This document shows positions 48,332-59,272 of a DNA stretch of 64,000 bases, piece by piece. The translations under genes and the position numbers were made by a program. Positions within the stretch are counted from its first letter, which is position 1. Each line of letters starts with the position of its first letter. Source of the DNA: Zhengitettix transpicula (lineage: Eukaryota; Arthropoda; Insecta; Orthoptera; Tetrigidae). The notes beneath the pieces are model-generated. The model saw nothing but the letters and a program-made list of their open reading frames with translations. It did not search any database and was not told the origin of the DNA. Location of the stretch: positions 96,958,532 through 97,022,531 of the forward strand of contig CM073591.1 in assembly GCA_037074705.1 (NCBI GenBank). The letters are read 5' to 3'.

Positions 48332-49642
48332 CCATTGTGAACAAAAAGTAAGGTGAAATTGTCATTTAAAATTCCTGGGTAATAGGAAGGCAGGTAATTT
48401 TTTTCCTAGGTTGGTAGGACTGTCTATAATATTTGCCAAGTGTCTTTTTGTTAAAAGGTTTAATTATCTCTGAGTTACACGTGTTTTTGTAAACAAACAA
48501 AAGTGAATTTTTCGATTTTTGCAATGGGTGATTTTGTTGAGCAAAGAACTTGCATCAAATTTTGTTTGCGGAACGAATATTCTTTTGCGGACACGTTGAA
48601 AATGTTGCGGAAGGCCTTTGGCGATCAAACAATGGACCAAAAAAACGTTTATAAGTGGTACAACGAGTTCAAAGAGGGCCGAGAACGCGTTGAAGACGAA
48701 CCGCGCTCTGGACGACCATCAACGTCTACCGACGAAGGCCACGTCCAAAAATTCAAAGGTTTGGTGATTGAAAATCGTCGATGAACAATTAGAGAACTCG
48801 CTGATAGTGTTGGAATATCATTTGGCTCGGCCCAACCCATTTTGAAGAATTTTTTGTGTCTCAAACACGTCAAGTCTCGATTGGTGCCAAAATCGCTCAA
48901 TTTTTTGGAAAAAAAGCGTCGCGTTGATGTGTGAGAAACTTTGCTGTCTGACTATCAGGACCACTTGAAATGCATCATTACTGTAGACGAGTTTTGGATT
49001 TACGCATACGACTCTGAAACCACCGACCAATCAAGCGAATATCGTGCCAAAGGTCAAGCAAGACCGAAAAGACCACGGCAAAGTCGATCGAGAATCAAGG
49101 TCATGTTGACAGTTTTCTTTGATTATCGTGGTGTGGTGCACTATGAATTCCTTCCGCCGGTCCAAACTGTCAACAAACAATACTTTTTTTAGCGTTATGC
49201 GTCGTTTGCGTGAAGCTATTCGTCTGAAACGGCCGGAATTTTGGGCGAACAACTCTTGGTTCCTTCATCACGATAATGCACCATGTCATACTGCATTGGT
49301 TTTTCGCGACTTTTTTGCCAAATACTCGACACATATCGTTCCGCTACCACCGTATTCACCTGATTTGGCTCCGTGCGACTTCTGGTTATTTAGCAAACTC
49401 TAAAGGCCAATGCGCGGACGCCGTTTTGACACGATTGAGGAGATAAAAACCGAATCGAAGAGGGTCTTGAAGGCTATACCGGAAAAAGACTATTCCGACT
49501 GTTTCAAGGACTGGAAAAAGCGTTGGAAAAAGTGCGTTTTATCGGACGGGGATTACTTTGAAGGGGATGAAATTGATTTGGAAGAATAAATAAAGAATTC
49601 ATATTTTATAAATAAATTTACTATACTTTTTGTGCACAGTGG
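48332..49642 (+). mobile_element. Mariner element, full length with TIRs and TA duplication
   Basis: The left end is CCATTGTGAACAAAAAGTAA and the right end, reverse-complemented, CCACTGTGCACAAAAAGTAT: imperfect TIRs of about 28 bp. TA flanks both (48330-48331, 49643-49644). The 1,311-bp length is standard for mariner. It carries a decayed transposase in the middle and no secondary insertions. Confidence 0.93.
48527..49590 (+). pseudogene. Mariner D,D34D transposase, inactivated
   Basis: The N-terminal part (QRTCIKFCLRNEYSFADTLK, then MLRKAFGDQTMDQKNVYKWY) has the HTH pair and linker (DEPRSGRPSTS). Catalytic segments are visible: TVDEFWIYAYDSET (first D), HHDNAPCHTA (second D) and YSPDLAPCDFWLF (third D, D34D spacing). 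Damage: in-frame TGA at 48782 and 48932-48934, a one-base shift in the T run at about 49186-49192, and TAA at 49402. The end GDYFEGDEIDLEE matches mariner C-termini. The likely start is the MGDFVEQR Met at 48524, not the upstream one. Only four lesions suggest a moderately young inactivation. The catalytic residues themselves are kept. Confidence 0.92.
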
Positions 49643-49710
49643 TATATTTTTTCTTAACAAAACTTACCAATTAGCAGATGTTTATATGCATATACAAATC
49701 AGTTCTATCT

Positions 49711-50040
49711 AGAGGTGGGAAAAAGAACCGAGAATAGATTCAAAGAGTCGTTTCTTATGAAAGAAACGTTCTCTAAAACGAGGTAAGTAGATAGAGTTAC
49801 GGCTTACAGTCCGATTCGTAGATTCGTGAACGAGTTACATTGAGTCGCAAAGCCGTTATCTAGTTGCTCGAGTCGACTCGTGAACCGTAGGCAAGTTTCT
49901 TGAGTCGGCTCTATGAGCCATCGGCTCGTAGTTGAGTTGCTTGAGTCGGTTCGTGAGCGAGTCTCTGTAGTTGAGCCGTTGAAGAACTCTGGGAGGGTGA
50001 GATACAAGTTGAGTCGTTGAGTTGAAGATAGAAAATTACT
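49711..50040. repeat. GAGTCG-rich degenerate repeat, possibly hAT-like MITE end
   Basis: TAGAGGTGGGAAAAAGAACC begins a segment densely packed with GAGTCG, CGACTC and TTGAGTCG words up to about 50010. A shorter relative at 51154-51270 begins TAGCGATGGGCAGATCGATT. The GGTGGG(C/A)A starts resemble hAT element termini, but no matching second TIR or 8-bp TSD was found. A 98-codon minus frame overlapping it (49804-50100) is low-complexity. Confidence 0.45.
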
Positions 50041-51153
50041 GTGGTACTGAATTGAAAAATTAATGAGCGTCACTCTCCAAGAATTAATAAACAATAACAC
50101 TCGTAATAAATTTTGAAATGATGGGCTTAGATAATTTAAAAGTCGAATGGTAAAGTCTTAAATATTGTTAAAATAATCAAACAGAAATTAATTATGATTT
50201 GTTATTCTAACGACTTCTTTACATTCATAGATAACAAGATTTTTCTGTCCATTTGATGTAGATAGTTTTATTGAACCTCTTAAATAATTTTTTTATGTTC
50301 TCAGATCCCACTCACGTTAACAGCTTTAATTTACATGAGTATATAAAATGAATATAAATTTTATCCAGAAATATAAGTTGCAGTGTAGATAACTTTACAA
50401 AATATTCCAGGCATTACTTGCGTTGAATGTTTCGTTTCTAATAAATCCAGGAACGTCGGATAGTTCGAGGTCAATGCCCTAACCCAGGTATAAACCCTTG
50501 TTCCCAAGGACTGTGAAGCCGTATGTTTAGAAGGAACTGCTAGTTCACCGAAAGTTAATTTTACCGATACACCCAAAAATTGTAAAAAAACATTCGAATG
50601 TAATGGGCGAAAAGGAGGGGTCTATATGTTTGGCAAACCCTGGAACAATACTGCGGAATATGGAGTCAATCATATTATGAAGTCCGTTTGCATGAAAAAT
50701 ATTTTTTTACATGAATTCCCAGAAATAAAATATAAATGACAAATGGCATAAATATAATAAATTATCATAGTAATAATCTGAGTATTTTCGAGACCCAATA
50801 GAACATTCTTTAAAAAACTAGAGAATTATTCGATGGAATGAAATGATTTATTAGTTATAATTTCCGTTAACAGAAAACCCTCGATATGTGCATTGCTGTA
50901 GATTAAAAGTAAATGATATACGGATAATATTTTAACGATGAATAGAATTGTGAGGTTTCCATAATTAAATCATACAACATTTATACATTAATATGATGTT
51001 ATATGGCACCGCTTTAATTATTGTAATTATATTTACCATAATGTTAAAAGGTTTCAACTGAAATAAATATTGAACTGAATTACCCTTACCGGTGAATTTA
51101 CAACATTATTGTATAGAAGTCTAAAAAAAGAGGAAAAGTAGAATATCTGGACT
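50041..51153. other. AT-rich intron, nothing recognised
   Basis: No coding content seen. Confidence 0.4.
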
Positions 51154-51270
51154 AGCGATGGGCAGATCGATTCTTTTTGTTGAGTCGTTCAGGGACGATT
51201 CAATCACTGCTACGAGTCGATACTTTTAAACGACTCTTCGGCTCTCTGAATCACCTCCGATTCTATTCTC
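51154..51270. repeat. Second GAGTCG-type repeat
   Basis: TAGCGATGGGCAGATCGATT, then GTTGAGTCGTTCAGGGACG and ACGACTCTTCGGCTCTCTGA. Same orientation as 49711-50040. It may be a fragment of the same family. Confidence 0.45.
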
Positions 51271-52210
51271 AATGTTGAACATTAATAACGTAAATGAGTA
51301 TTATCTTTTTTTAAATAGATTGCAAAATAAAATATTTCAAAATTACTTGTATTATCAGTCGTAGCTTGTTTAATTTCATTAGCTTTAATGATAACTAAAT
51401 AATGAATATAAATTTAACGTCTTATAAATTAATAAATTATAATACGATCTTAGTTTCCAGACCAATTTAATATGAGAAACACAGAAAATTCTATGCTCAA
51501 ATGCTATTAGAGAAACACCCAAAGTAGTGTCAAAGTACCAAATTATGTTTAATTCTTTTTTTCTGAGTAATTGTTTCTCATATTAAATTGGTTTGAAAAC
51601 GAATGTTTTATTATCAATAATTGTTGTTAAGTAAAGGCTACGATAGTTTCCTAGTAGTTATAATTACATTTCCAGCAATGAACACTAGAGGGGTATTCTG
51701 AAACGCAACCTATTTTGAAGGTTTAAATATTTTGTTTTCACTAATAAGGAAATATATTTGCTCGTTTAGATATTTTAATACTGATTTCCTGTTTATCACC
51801 TGAAAGTGTCCACGGCTTGTTCGATTGTGTAGCATTGAAAATTTTCACGAAGTCGAGTTTAATGTAATTCCAAAATTGCTGTACCATTTACAAGTTGATA
51901 TTTTTAAAAGTGTTGTAGACTTTACGCATCACCTGCTCTTTTGTTTTTGGCTTTAATGGGTCTCGTTCACCATCACTGTAGTGTTTTTTTTTAACCAGAG
52001 TAACTCTCAAAGTCACAGCTTAAACGTTCAGCTATTATAAATGGAAGATTGAGTTTTTGTTTTATATAGAATTTTGAAGTTGTAAAAACAAGATGGATAA
52101 CCAACTTATACCTAAAATTCAACATGAATGAATATTTGATTCGATGCCAAGAAGAGTATAATTCGCGCATGTAATTGAAAGAATTGTTTATTTCTTTAGC
52201 GCTGTTTTGT
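51271..52210. other. AT-rich intron, nothing recognised
   Basis: TTTCTCATATTAAATTGGT(T/C) (51580-51600) and its inverse at about 51460-51480 form a small inverted pair around 51530. No gene. Confidence 0.35.
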
Positions 52211-52224
52211 CGGTGAGCTTAGCA

Positions 52225-52787
52225 AAAAATGTCTGCGAGGACTATTCTCTCGCAGGCAATACCTGCGAGGTATGTTCTCTCGCAGGCAGAACCTTGTAGG
52301 AGAGATACGAAGCGGCTACCTTTAGGATGCCTTTTCCTCTCCGTTTTTGAACTAAGGATCCCGCAAGCCGAGGCACCTCGGCCTGTTCTGAGAGGTGTAT
52401 GTTCCGGGGACGCAGACCTTGGGCATACGGTAAAAGTTGTTATCCCTTCCCATTGGAACAGTCGGCCAGCTGCCTCCTAACCTGGTCGAGGCATGGAGAA
52501 GGGAATGCTGCGACCGCACAGCAAACTCTTCTCCCGCTATCGGAAGGTCGTGGGACTAGTACCCAATGCCCGACCTACCTGATGCAGTTTTCTCTAGGGT
52601 TTTCCCTGCATTACTGTTAGGCGAATGCCAGGTAGGATCCTTAAAATATAGCCCAGGGGCCCTATTTAACCCTTGGCTACCTTCCTCTACCCTTCCGCAT
52701 GTCCCCTTTCAAATCCCTTCCTATGCTACTAAAGGGGAATTGCCCAAGGTGGATTACCCTCATGTAGCCTGTTGCCCTAAAAAGAAC
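52225..52787 (+). repeat. poly(A)-tailed repeat, first unit of triple-TSD dimer
   Basis: Starts at the TGCGAGGACTATTCTCTCGC inverted-repeat motif, duplicated in this copy, and continues through the full unit to GTAGCCTGTTGCCCTAAAAA. The flank before it is CGGTGAGCTTAGCA (52211-52224) and after it CGGAGAGGTTAGCA (52787-52800): a two-mismatch TSD. Confidence 0.88.
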
Positions 52788-52798
52788 GGAGAGGTTAG

Positions 52799-53346
52799 CA
52801 GCGAAGGAAGCCTGTGAGAGAACTGTCTCGCAAGTGATACTTCCCAGAGAGCCCTGGAACAGGCTACCTTTGGGGATGCCTTCACATCTCTCTGGTTTTT
52901 TGAACTAAGATACCAACATGCCGAGGCACCTCGGCCTGTTTTGAGAGGTGTATGTTCCGGGTTCCTAGACCTGTGGGATACGGTAAGAGTTGTCCGCTAT
53001 TCCTTTTGGAATAGTCGGCCAGCTGCCTCCTAAACCGGTCAAGACACGAAGAGGGGAAAACTGTGATGCCACGGCAAACCCCTCTCCCGCCATCGGAAAG
53101 GCGTGGGAAAAGTACCAAATGCCCGACCTACCTGATGCTGGTTTTTATAGGGTTTTCCCTGCATGACTTTAAGACGAATTGCCGGGTAGGTTCCTTAAAC
53201 CATAGCCCGGGGCCCTAGTTAACCCTTGGCTACCTTCTTCTACCCTTCCACATCCCCTCTTTCAAATCCCTTTCCTATGCTATGTGTGGGGAGTTGCCAC
53301 TATGTGGATTACCCTATACATAGCCTGTCTACACCTAAAAAAAATG
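52799..53346 (+). repeat. poly(A)-tailed repeat, second unit of triple-TSD dimer
   Basis: Full unit with variant 5' end (GAAGGAAGCCTGTGAGAGAA) and 3' end TAGCCTGTCTACACCTAAAA. GGAGAGGTTAG occurs at 52788-52798 and 53347-53357, an 11-bp TSD shared with the flank between the units. Confidence 0.88.
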
Positions 53347-53357
53347 GGAGAGGTTAG

Positions 53358-54432
53358 TCTGCGACATTCATGTCTTTTGTTTTTGTTTTCACAAAGTTGG
53401 TTTATAATTGGAAACACCTGATGACGGACAGTTTCTTGTGATCCATTGCAACTTTGTCAGTCAAAATGTTTGCTCTTATAAGGATGAATATGAATAAGTG
53501 AATATGTTTAAGTTCTGAACTTATATTTTCTATACTCATTGCTATCTGAATTTATATTTTAAAATCGGTGTGGGCGAAATAAATTTTGCCGGAGTATCTC
53601 GTGCCGAATGAAACACCGCACCGGATTACGCTCTAAATGGAGGCTGGAGCATAAAAGGTCTAAAGTCTCATGCATCTCCCTTTTTCCACTACTTAATGCG
53701 GATCACATTGCACGGCCAAATCCTGTCAAATGATGCATCAGGCTTCACCTCGTAGTTGAGCTGATATACGTGTAATGGGCGTGTCCGCTTCACGTTTCAA
53801 TTAACATCCTTCCGTGACCAGCCATCTATGTTAATAGACTAGTTACATTAACGCATTCAGTTAGACGGAATAATAATGCATTGAATTTCTTTTTGAGTCA
53901 TACAGGCCCAACGTTTCGTCTGTAGAGGAGGGGAACGAAAATTTGAAACGAATAATAGTTTATCTGTGACCCACATATTCTTAGTTACGTATCCCGGTAC
54001 CTACCCACAAACTTGAGGAACAATGAAACTTAATTCGTGGAATACTTTCCTACTGTATTACAAATAAGTTATTCTAATTCGCCACTTGTAAATAATAGAC
54101 AACAAATAACCTTTCTTATAAAATGTTGCTTGTATTTCCATTCCTGATCTGAATGTGTTGTAATAAATTTCCAGCTATAAAATTTATTAATTCCACAGAT
54201 TGATTTTGAAGCAGCGTGAGTCTTTGTCACAACAATTTCACATCCGGCATCATCCTATTTTTAATGGTAAATGAAAACAAAAATATTGTAGACAAAAACA
54301 AATACAAAACAATTTTTCCTTTTTTCTTTCAAATTAAAACTTTAATTATTTATTATTATCTTTTCACAATTTCTGTATTTACATCATTTCACGACACGCA
54401 ACTGTCGCATATTAAAAACCATATTTATATAT
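53358..54432. other. Intronic sequence with a complex island
   Basis: 53570-53870 is compositionally complex (GGTGTGGGCGAAATAAATTT, GCATCTCCCTTTTTCCACTA, AATGATGCATCAGGC), without an open frame. Candidate conserved non-coding element; inference only. The remainder is AT-rich. Confidence 0.4.
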
Positions 54433-55431
54433 TGTGGTGACCACCAATGTGTATGATGAATGGACTTTTATATTTTAATTAATATTTGTATTGACGGCGT
54501 AATAATTATGGCCCAGGTATTTTAGACAACAGTCAGCATTGCGTGAGAATGTGGACTTGTTGAGAGTATTATTTTCGGCGTTTTGTGATGTGGAAATGGT
54601 TTGAGGAGAGAACAGTCCTGCATGTAGTGGGGAACCGGCCGGTAGTGGTCATGTTCAGCCTGCGTATTAAAGGAAACAGTAAAGTGTTGAGTCTGCATTA
54701 ATATCCAGGACAGTGAAGTACAGTCGGCTGGTGGATGTTGGATGAAAAAGTTCTAGAACGAATGTTGGAGACGTGTCCAGTGGTCAGTTAGCCGGAAATT
54801 TAGCGAAGTAAAACTAGAGTTATGGAAGACGGTTTTGAAAAGTGATTATAAGTTGATGAGGGAGATGTAACTCAGCGGCAATTTAAAACTGATCAACATT
54901 CTATAAGACTTCATTGTCTGTGGTAATGTGGAGATTTGGTTTATTGTGCTGATTCAGGCTGTGAACAGTGAAATACCATGGCCTGTTAAATAAAATCCTT
55001 TTAAATTATCAGTGAAGTGAATAAGTAGAGCTTTATGAGAGCAGCTCCGATGATTGGTATGTACAGAATTTCCATTGTAAAGCTAGTATAAAATCTGCGT
55101 ACCGTTAGATTTCTGTAGATTTTTTAGATTTAATAAAATTTCTTCATTTCTCATGTAAATTTAATCACTTATTTTGTAACATTTTGTTTTCATTTAATTC
55201 GGTTATAATTGAGGATGACTGTAACTGTTAGAAGCCCGATAAACGGCCCTGAAGAATTAAGAATTTCATTAAAGCTGTGGCATTTATGTAAACGATTTTT
55301 TACAAAATACAAATAAATATAAACTTCTAATAAACGTTTGGTATATAAAAGATAATTGATTATATATTAATTTATAAATGATGAATTTACCACAATAAAT
55401 CCACATAGTTATATTTAAATTTAATACCACA
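54433..55431 (+). mobile_element. LTR (solo or partial element), type F
   Basis: Begins TGTGGTGACCACC after TATATAT and ends TTAATACCACA, giving TGTGGT/ACCACA inverted ends. TTATTTGGCGCCGCAACGAG GTGGC follows. TGGCGCC... AACG...GG is a typical PBS pattern. The shared LTR block AGCCCGATAAACGGCCCTGA is at about 55232. About 80 bases further on, ATATTACA-ATATAT (55505-55520) may be the true right edge. No coding content. Confidence 0.75.
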
Positions 55432-55590
55432 TTATTTGGCGCCGCAACGAGGTGGCATTGTTTGTTTCCTATTACTGTTATAGGCAGTATTATCTATATT
55501 AAATTGTATATTACAATATATTAAGTTAGCTTTAGAATAAATCAGGTTCATTTTTGTACTGCTCAACTCTTCACTATTACGTAAATAAAC

Positions 55591-56188
55591 TCTATATAAT
55601 AAAAAAGGATGTATATTTGTATGTATGTATGTATTTACGTTAATTTCTATACAAATTTAAAAGCGTGGATAGATTGCAACAAAAATTGGTACACAAATTC
55701 TTCAAAACACGAGAAACGGTACTGTGAGGGTGAGAAACGCCTAGCATACATGTGGAAAGAATTATAATTAAAAACCGTGATCATTAAATATTAAATTACT
55801 GCGCGCCAAGAAACAATGACGTCACGCGAGAGACGTTACTACGCAACGAACAAAGGAAATATCTCCTTTATTAGGAATGAACTAAAGCAGAAATATTTTA
55901 TTTAAATAAAAAGTATAATTTTATACAGCAATATTCCATCGAATGATAATAAAGAAGAATACGAATTACTTTACCATCCTTGGGGAAAATGTAAGTTAAT
56001 TTTCGCGCTATATTAGTTGTGAGTCTAGCTAACAATTTCATCAATGTAATATTTCGTAATGTATGAAGACTGAGTGACAATTGACAATTATATCCTGAAA
56101 TACTCAAGGAATATATTTAAGTATTCAATTAAATACTTTTTCGAGTTTATATAAGTAAGTACACGAGCAACGCCGGGCACCTAGCTAG
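55591..56188 (+). mobile_element. Non-autonomous Helitron
   Basis: Starts TCTATATAATAAAAAAGGAT with TGTATGTATGTATGTA shortly inside and ends GAGCAACGCCGGGCACCTAG CTAG followed by T: 5' TC, a GC-rich hairpin-like segment and 3' CTAG|T. The preceding base is C rather than the expected A. The inside (GTGGATAGATTGCAAC, GGTACACAAATTCTTC) is non-coding; a 69-codon minus frame is fortuitous. Unlike 13594-14274 it lacks the 250-bp monomers but shares its termini. Confidence 0.7.
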
Positions 56189-56909
56189 TAAACAATATTT
56201 TGTCTATAATTAATCTACTTTCATAAGCTAATTTATTTAACTTTAATCAAGCTTTTATCAGACTTTCTCTGACTGCAGTTACGCCATTATTTATTTCGCA
56301 GCAAACGTTTTCAACGTGTATTGGTCGTTTTGTTTAATTTTAAAATATTTATCACATTAACCTATGTAATGTGGTGGACTTTGAAGGTTCCTTACTTTTT
56401 TCCAGGTCCGTTGATTTGTGTGTAAGTTTTAATCAACGCACAAATCCTTGGATTCTGTTTTTTTTCCCCTGAAAGTTATTCCCAAATTCGAGATGTTTAC
56501 TAAACATCTGAGACATATTTTTTGGACCCCTGCTCGGATCCTGAAATGCTCGTATAAGTCCGTATTCTCTAATGAGTCCAGCCGATCGAAATTTTCTGCA
56601 AAACAGGTTGTTAAAATGAAGCGTCATCCACCCTTTAACCGCCTCTGAACTAATCTTCTTATTCAAAGTAAAACAAAGTTATTATCAGTTTTAATTGTCA
56701 GTAATCCCTTACAACTTAAGATAATAGACGGCTAAACTGAATATTAGCTTTTATGGGAAATCCCTATTTACTATTATAAGAGTTTAATGGTGTTAGATTT
56801 AGAAAATGGAAATTGAAAGTAGTTGTATAAAAAGTAAACAGTTTTATATGGAGGGTTTGGCCTTAAGTTTCGAAAATGGATGATTTAAATATATAAATGA
56901 TTATTATAA
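56189..56909. other. AT-rich intron, nothing recognised
   Basis: Overlapping short frames on both strands at 56433-56666 have no known homologue. Confidence 0.35.
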
Positions 56910-57600
56910 ACAGGTTTATGGAGCAGCAATGGGTGGCTGTATGTCTGTAAATGCGTCAGGTACATTAATGAATTATGTGTCGGATACAAAATAATGAAAA
57001 ACATTTTTGTTTTGTTAAATTTGTAGACGATATATTAGAAATAATCAACAAGAACGATTTTGAGTTATTGAGTGAGGAATTAAATTGTATCCATCCTAGG
57101 TAATCTTTGAAGTTAATTGGAGAATTTCCTTTGTTGATATTGCTATTGACAGAGTTGGAATAAGCTTTTCACAGATTGGCTTATGTTGCGGATACAATTT
57201 TAAATTGAACCATCCCTTTCATTATAAAAGCAATATTCTGAACAACTTGATATTCAGAGTGATTTCTGTGACTGACATTTATCAACGCAATGAAAATAAA
57301 AGGTTATAGTCTTGTCTGGTTAATAATACTAGCAAGACCAGCGTTGAAGAATCAGTATATTTAGTTGATGAAAGAAAAAATGGATTGTGTGAATATTTTG
57401 AAGGGCTGGAAAATGTTAAGGGTAATATTTATGTATGTAAAGTAACACAGGACTCTGGAATTAAAATTGTTGGAAATGTTAATCATGTTGGTATGATTTA
57501 TATAAGTGGAGTGACTGGGAAGATAAGAAAGATTATTATTGATCATGGATTTTCTAAAATATGTTTAGTTATGAAACCGGAACATTGTTGTACCCTTACA
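56910..57600 (+). pseudogene. Penelope-like element reverse transcriptase remnant
   Basis: The plus frames give YGAAMGGCMSVNASGTLMNY (RT motif '.G..MG..(L/I)S'), then KFVDDILEIINKNDFELL with the (Y/F)VDD catalytic box, LNCIHPR, and VDIAIDRVG with NFKLNHPFHYKSNILNNLIF and RVISVTDI. 'F(L/V)D(V/I).I' and 'HP.HYK.N(I/V)..NL..RV..(I/V)(S/T)D' are features of Penelope-like elements. The tail (57385-57590, ENVKGNIYVCKVTQDSGIKI) may be the region before the GIY-YIG module, which is absent. Many frameshifts and stops. Confidence 0.6.
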
Positions 57601-57654
57601 CCCCCACTCCGAGCGGTTGAAGGAAAACTTATCCAGCACATTGAAAATCATAAT

Positions 57655-57990
57655 TAATCTGAGCGACATCCATAACCCCGGATTCGTCTCCAATCTTGGT
57701 TGTTTACGCGTCATTTTTCCGTAACGCCCCTACACAACTCCCCTAAGGGTGCTGCACTGCTATGCCGAACCAGGGTTGAAATTTGACACTCATTATATCG
57801 GGAGAAACCGTATAAATCTGACTGACCAAGAAAAATATTATTTCGACGCATATATCGGTCGTTTTACATGTTTGAAAATTTCCAACCCCGCTCCTGGGGT
57901 GGTACTCGAGTCTTACCCCAAAGTATTTGTTGGTCAAATTTGCTCTACGGGTGTAGATTAGAATCCGGAACATACATACACAAAAACATC
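57655..57990 (-). repeat. Helitron-type monomer and 5' end fragment
   Basis: GAGCGACATCCATAACCCCG, then CGTCTCCAATCTTGGTTG, GCCCCTACACAACTCCCC and ATATCGGTCGTTTTACATGT plus GTAGATTAGAATCCGGAACA TACATACA match the monomer and the (CATA)-rich 5' end of the Helitron at 13594-14274 (same orientation). The 3' end is missing, where Penelope-like sequence adjoins. Confidence 0.6.
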
Positions 57991-58622
57991 CAATTTTTTT
58001 TTATTAGAAGATGTAAATTCGCTCGCCAGGGGACAGATACTTCTGCCACCTGGGGCGCTGGTATTAGATTTTTTTTTTAAAAAAAAAAGAATGCTTGCTA
58101 GTTGCGACTGGTGAGTACAAAAGAAGGATGGTATGATAAGATTTTACATTTTCTAACTTTTAGCTTTATCTTGACAGATATGGATGATTCACCCAAATAT
58201 TGTTTTATCTTTTTAAAAATGTAATTTTTATATGTTTCACCCCTAATACATTCCGCACATGATTCTTTGTAAAGTGATTATAATGTTATCTGCATTGCCG
58301 AGTGTAGTTTTCAATTTCACAAATGATTATGCCTGAAAGTGGCAAAAGATTCTGTTACGTCATTCCATTTTTAACGCTTGCAGTTTACGAAAAAAAAATT
58401 CTTGAACTGAAAATGGTTTTGTTGATATAAGTTATGTTAGATGGAATATGATATTGCTGAAAACATTTGTTGCGGCTACATATATAAGAAAGATAACAAG
58501 TTTCACGTACGTCAGTTTAACGGTTTCCTTGTACCAAGCGAACGAAATCAACGGAACAGTCATACAGAAAACAAGATAGCAGTCGTTTGTGATTCCTTAA
58601 TACACATGAATAATAAATTCAC
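57991..58622. other. Intronic sequence, nothing recognised
   Basis: AT-rich with T/A homopolymers at 58070-58090. No gene. Confidence 0.35.
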
Positions 58623-58638
58623 TGGATTCAGAGGAAAA

Positions 58639-58973
58639 TCTGTCTGCGAGGGCTATTCTCTCGCAGGCAGTACCCTGTAGGAGAGATACGAAAAACAGCA
58701 AACTCCTCTCCCGTCATCGGAAGGGCGTGGGAGAAGTACCAAATGCCCGACCTACCCGATGCAGGTTTTTCTAGGGTTTTCCCTGCATTTCTTTAGGCGA
58801 ATGCCGGGTAGGATCCTTAAACCATAGCCCGGGGGCCCTAGTTAACCCTTGGCTACCTTCCACTACCCTTCCGCATCCCCCCCTTTCAAGTCCCTTCCTA
58901 TGCTATTAAAGGGGAGTTGCCCATAGTGGATCACCCTCATGTAGCCTGTTGCCCTAAAAAAAAAAAAAAAAAA
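58639..58973 (+). repeat. poly(A)-tailed repeat, internally deleted unit with 18-A tail
   Basis: Starts TCTGTCTGCGAGGGCTATTC; the middle about 0.2 kb is deleted (GAGATACGAA joins AACAGCAAACTCC). It ends GTAGCCTGTTGCCCT plus 18 A. Preceded by TGGATTCAGAGGAAAA (58623-58638). Confidence 0.88.
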
Positions 58974-59256
58974 GAATTCTGCGTCCCCACAGCAAACTCC
59001 TCTCCCGCTATCGGAAGGGCGTGTGACAAGTACCCAATGCCCGAACTGCCCGATACAGGTTTTTCTAGGGTTTTCCCTGCATTTCTTTAGGCGAATCCCG
59101 GGTAGGATCCTTAAAATATAGCCCGGGGGCCCTAGTAACCCTTGGCTACCTTCCTCTACCCTTCCGCATCCCCCCTTTTCAAATCCCTTCCCATGCTATT
59201 AAAGGGGAGTTGCCCAAGGTGGATTACACTCATGTAGCCTGTTGCCCTAAAACAAA
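58974..59256 (+). repeat. poly(A)-tailed repeat, 5'-truncated unit
   Basis: Begins mid-unit at GAATTCTGCGTCCCCACAGC directly after the A run and ends GTTGCCCTAAAACAAA. Followed by TGGATTCAGAGGAAAA at 59257-59272. Confidence 0.88.
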
Positions 59257-59272
59257 TGGATTCAGAGGAAAA

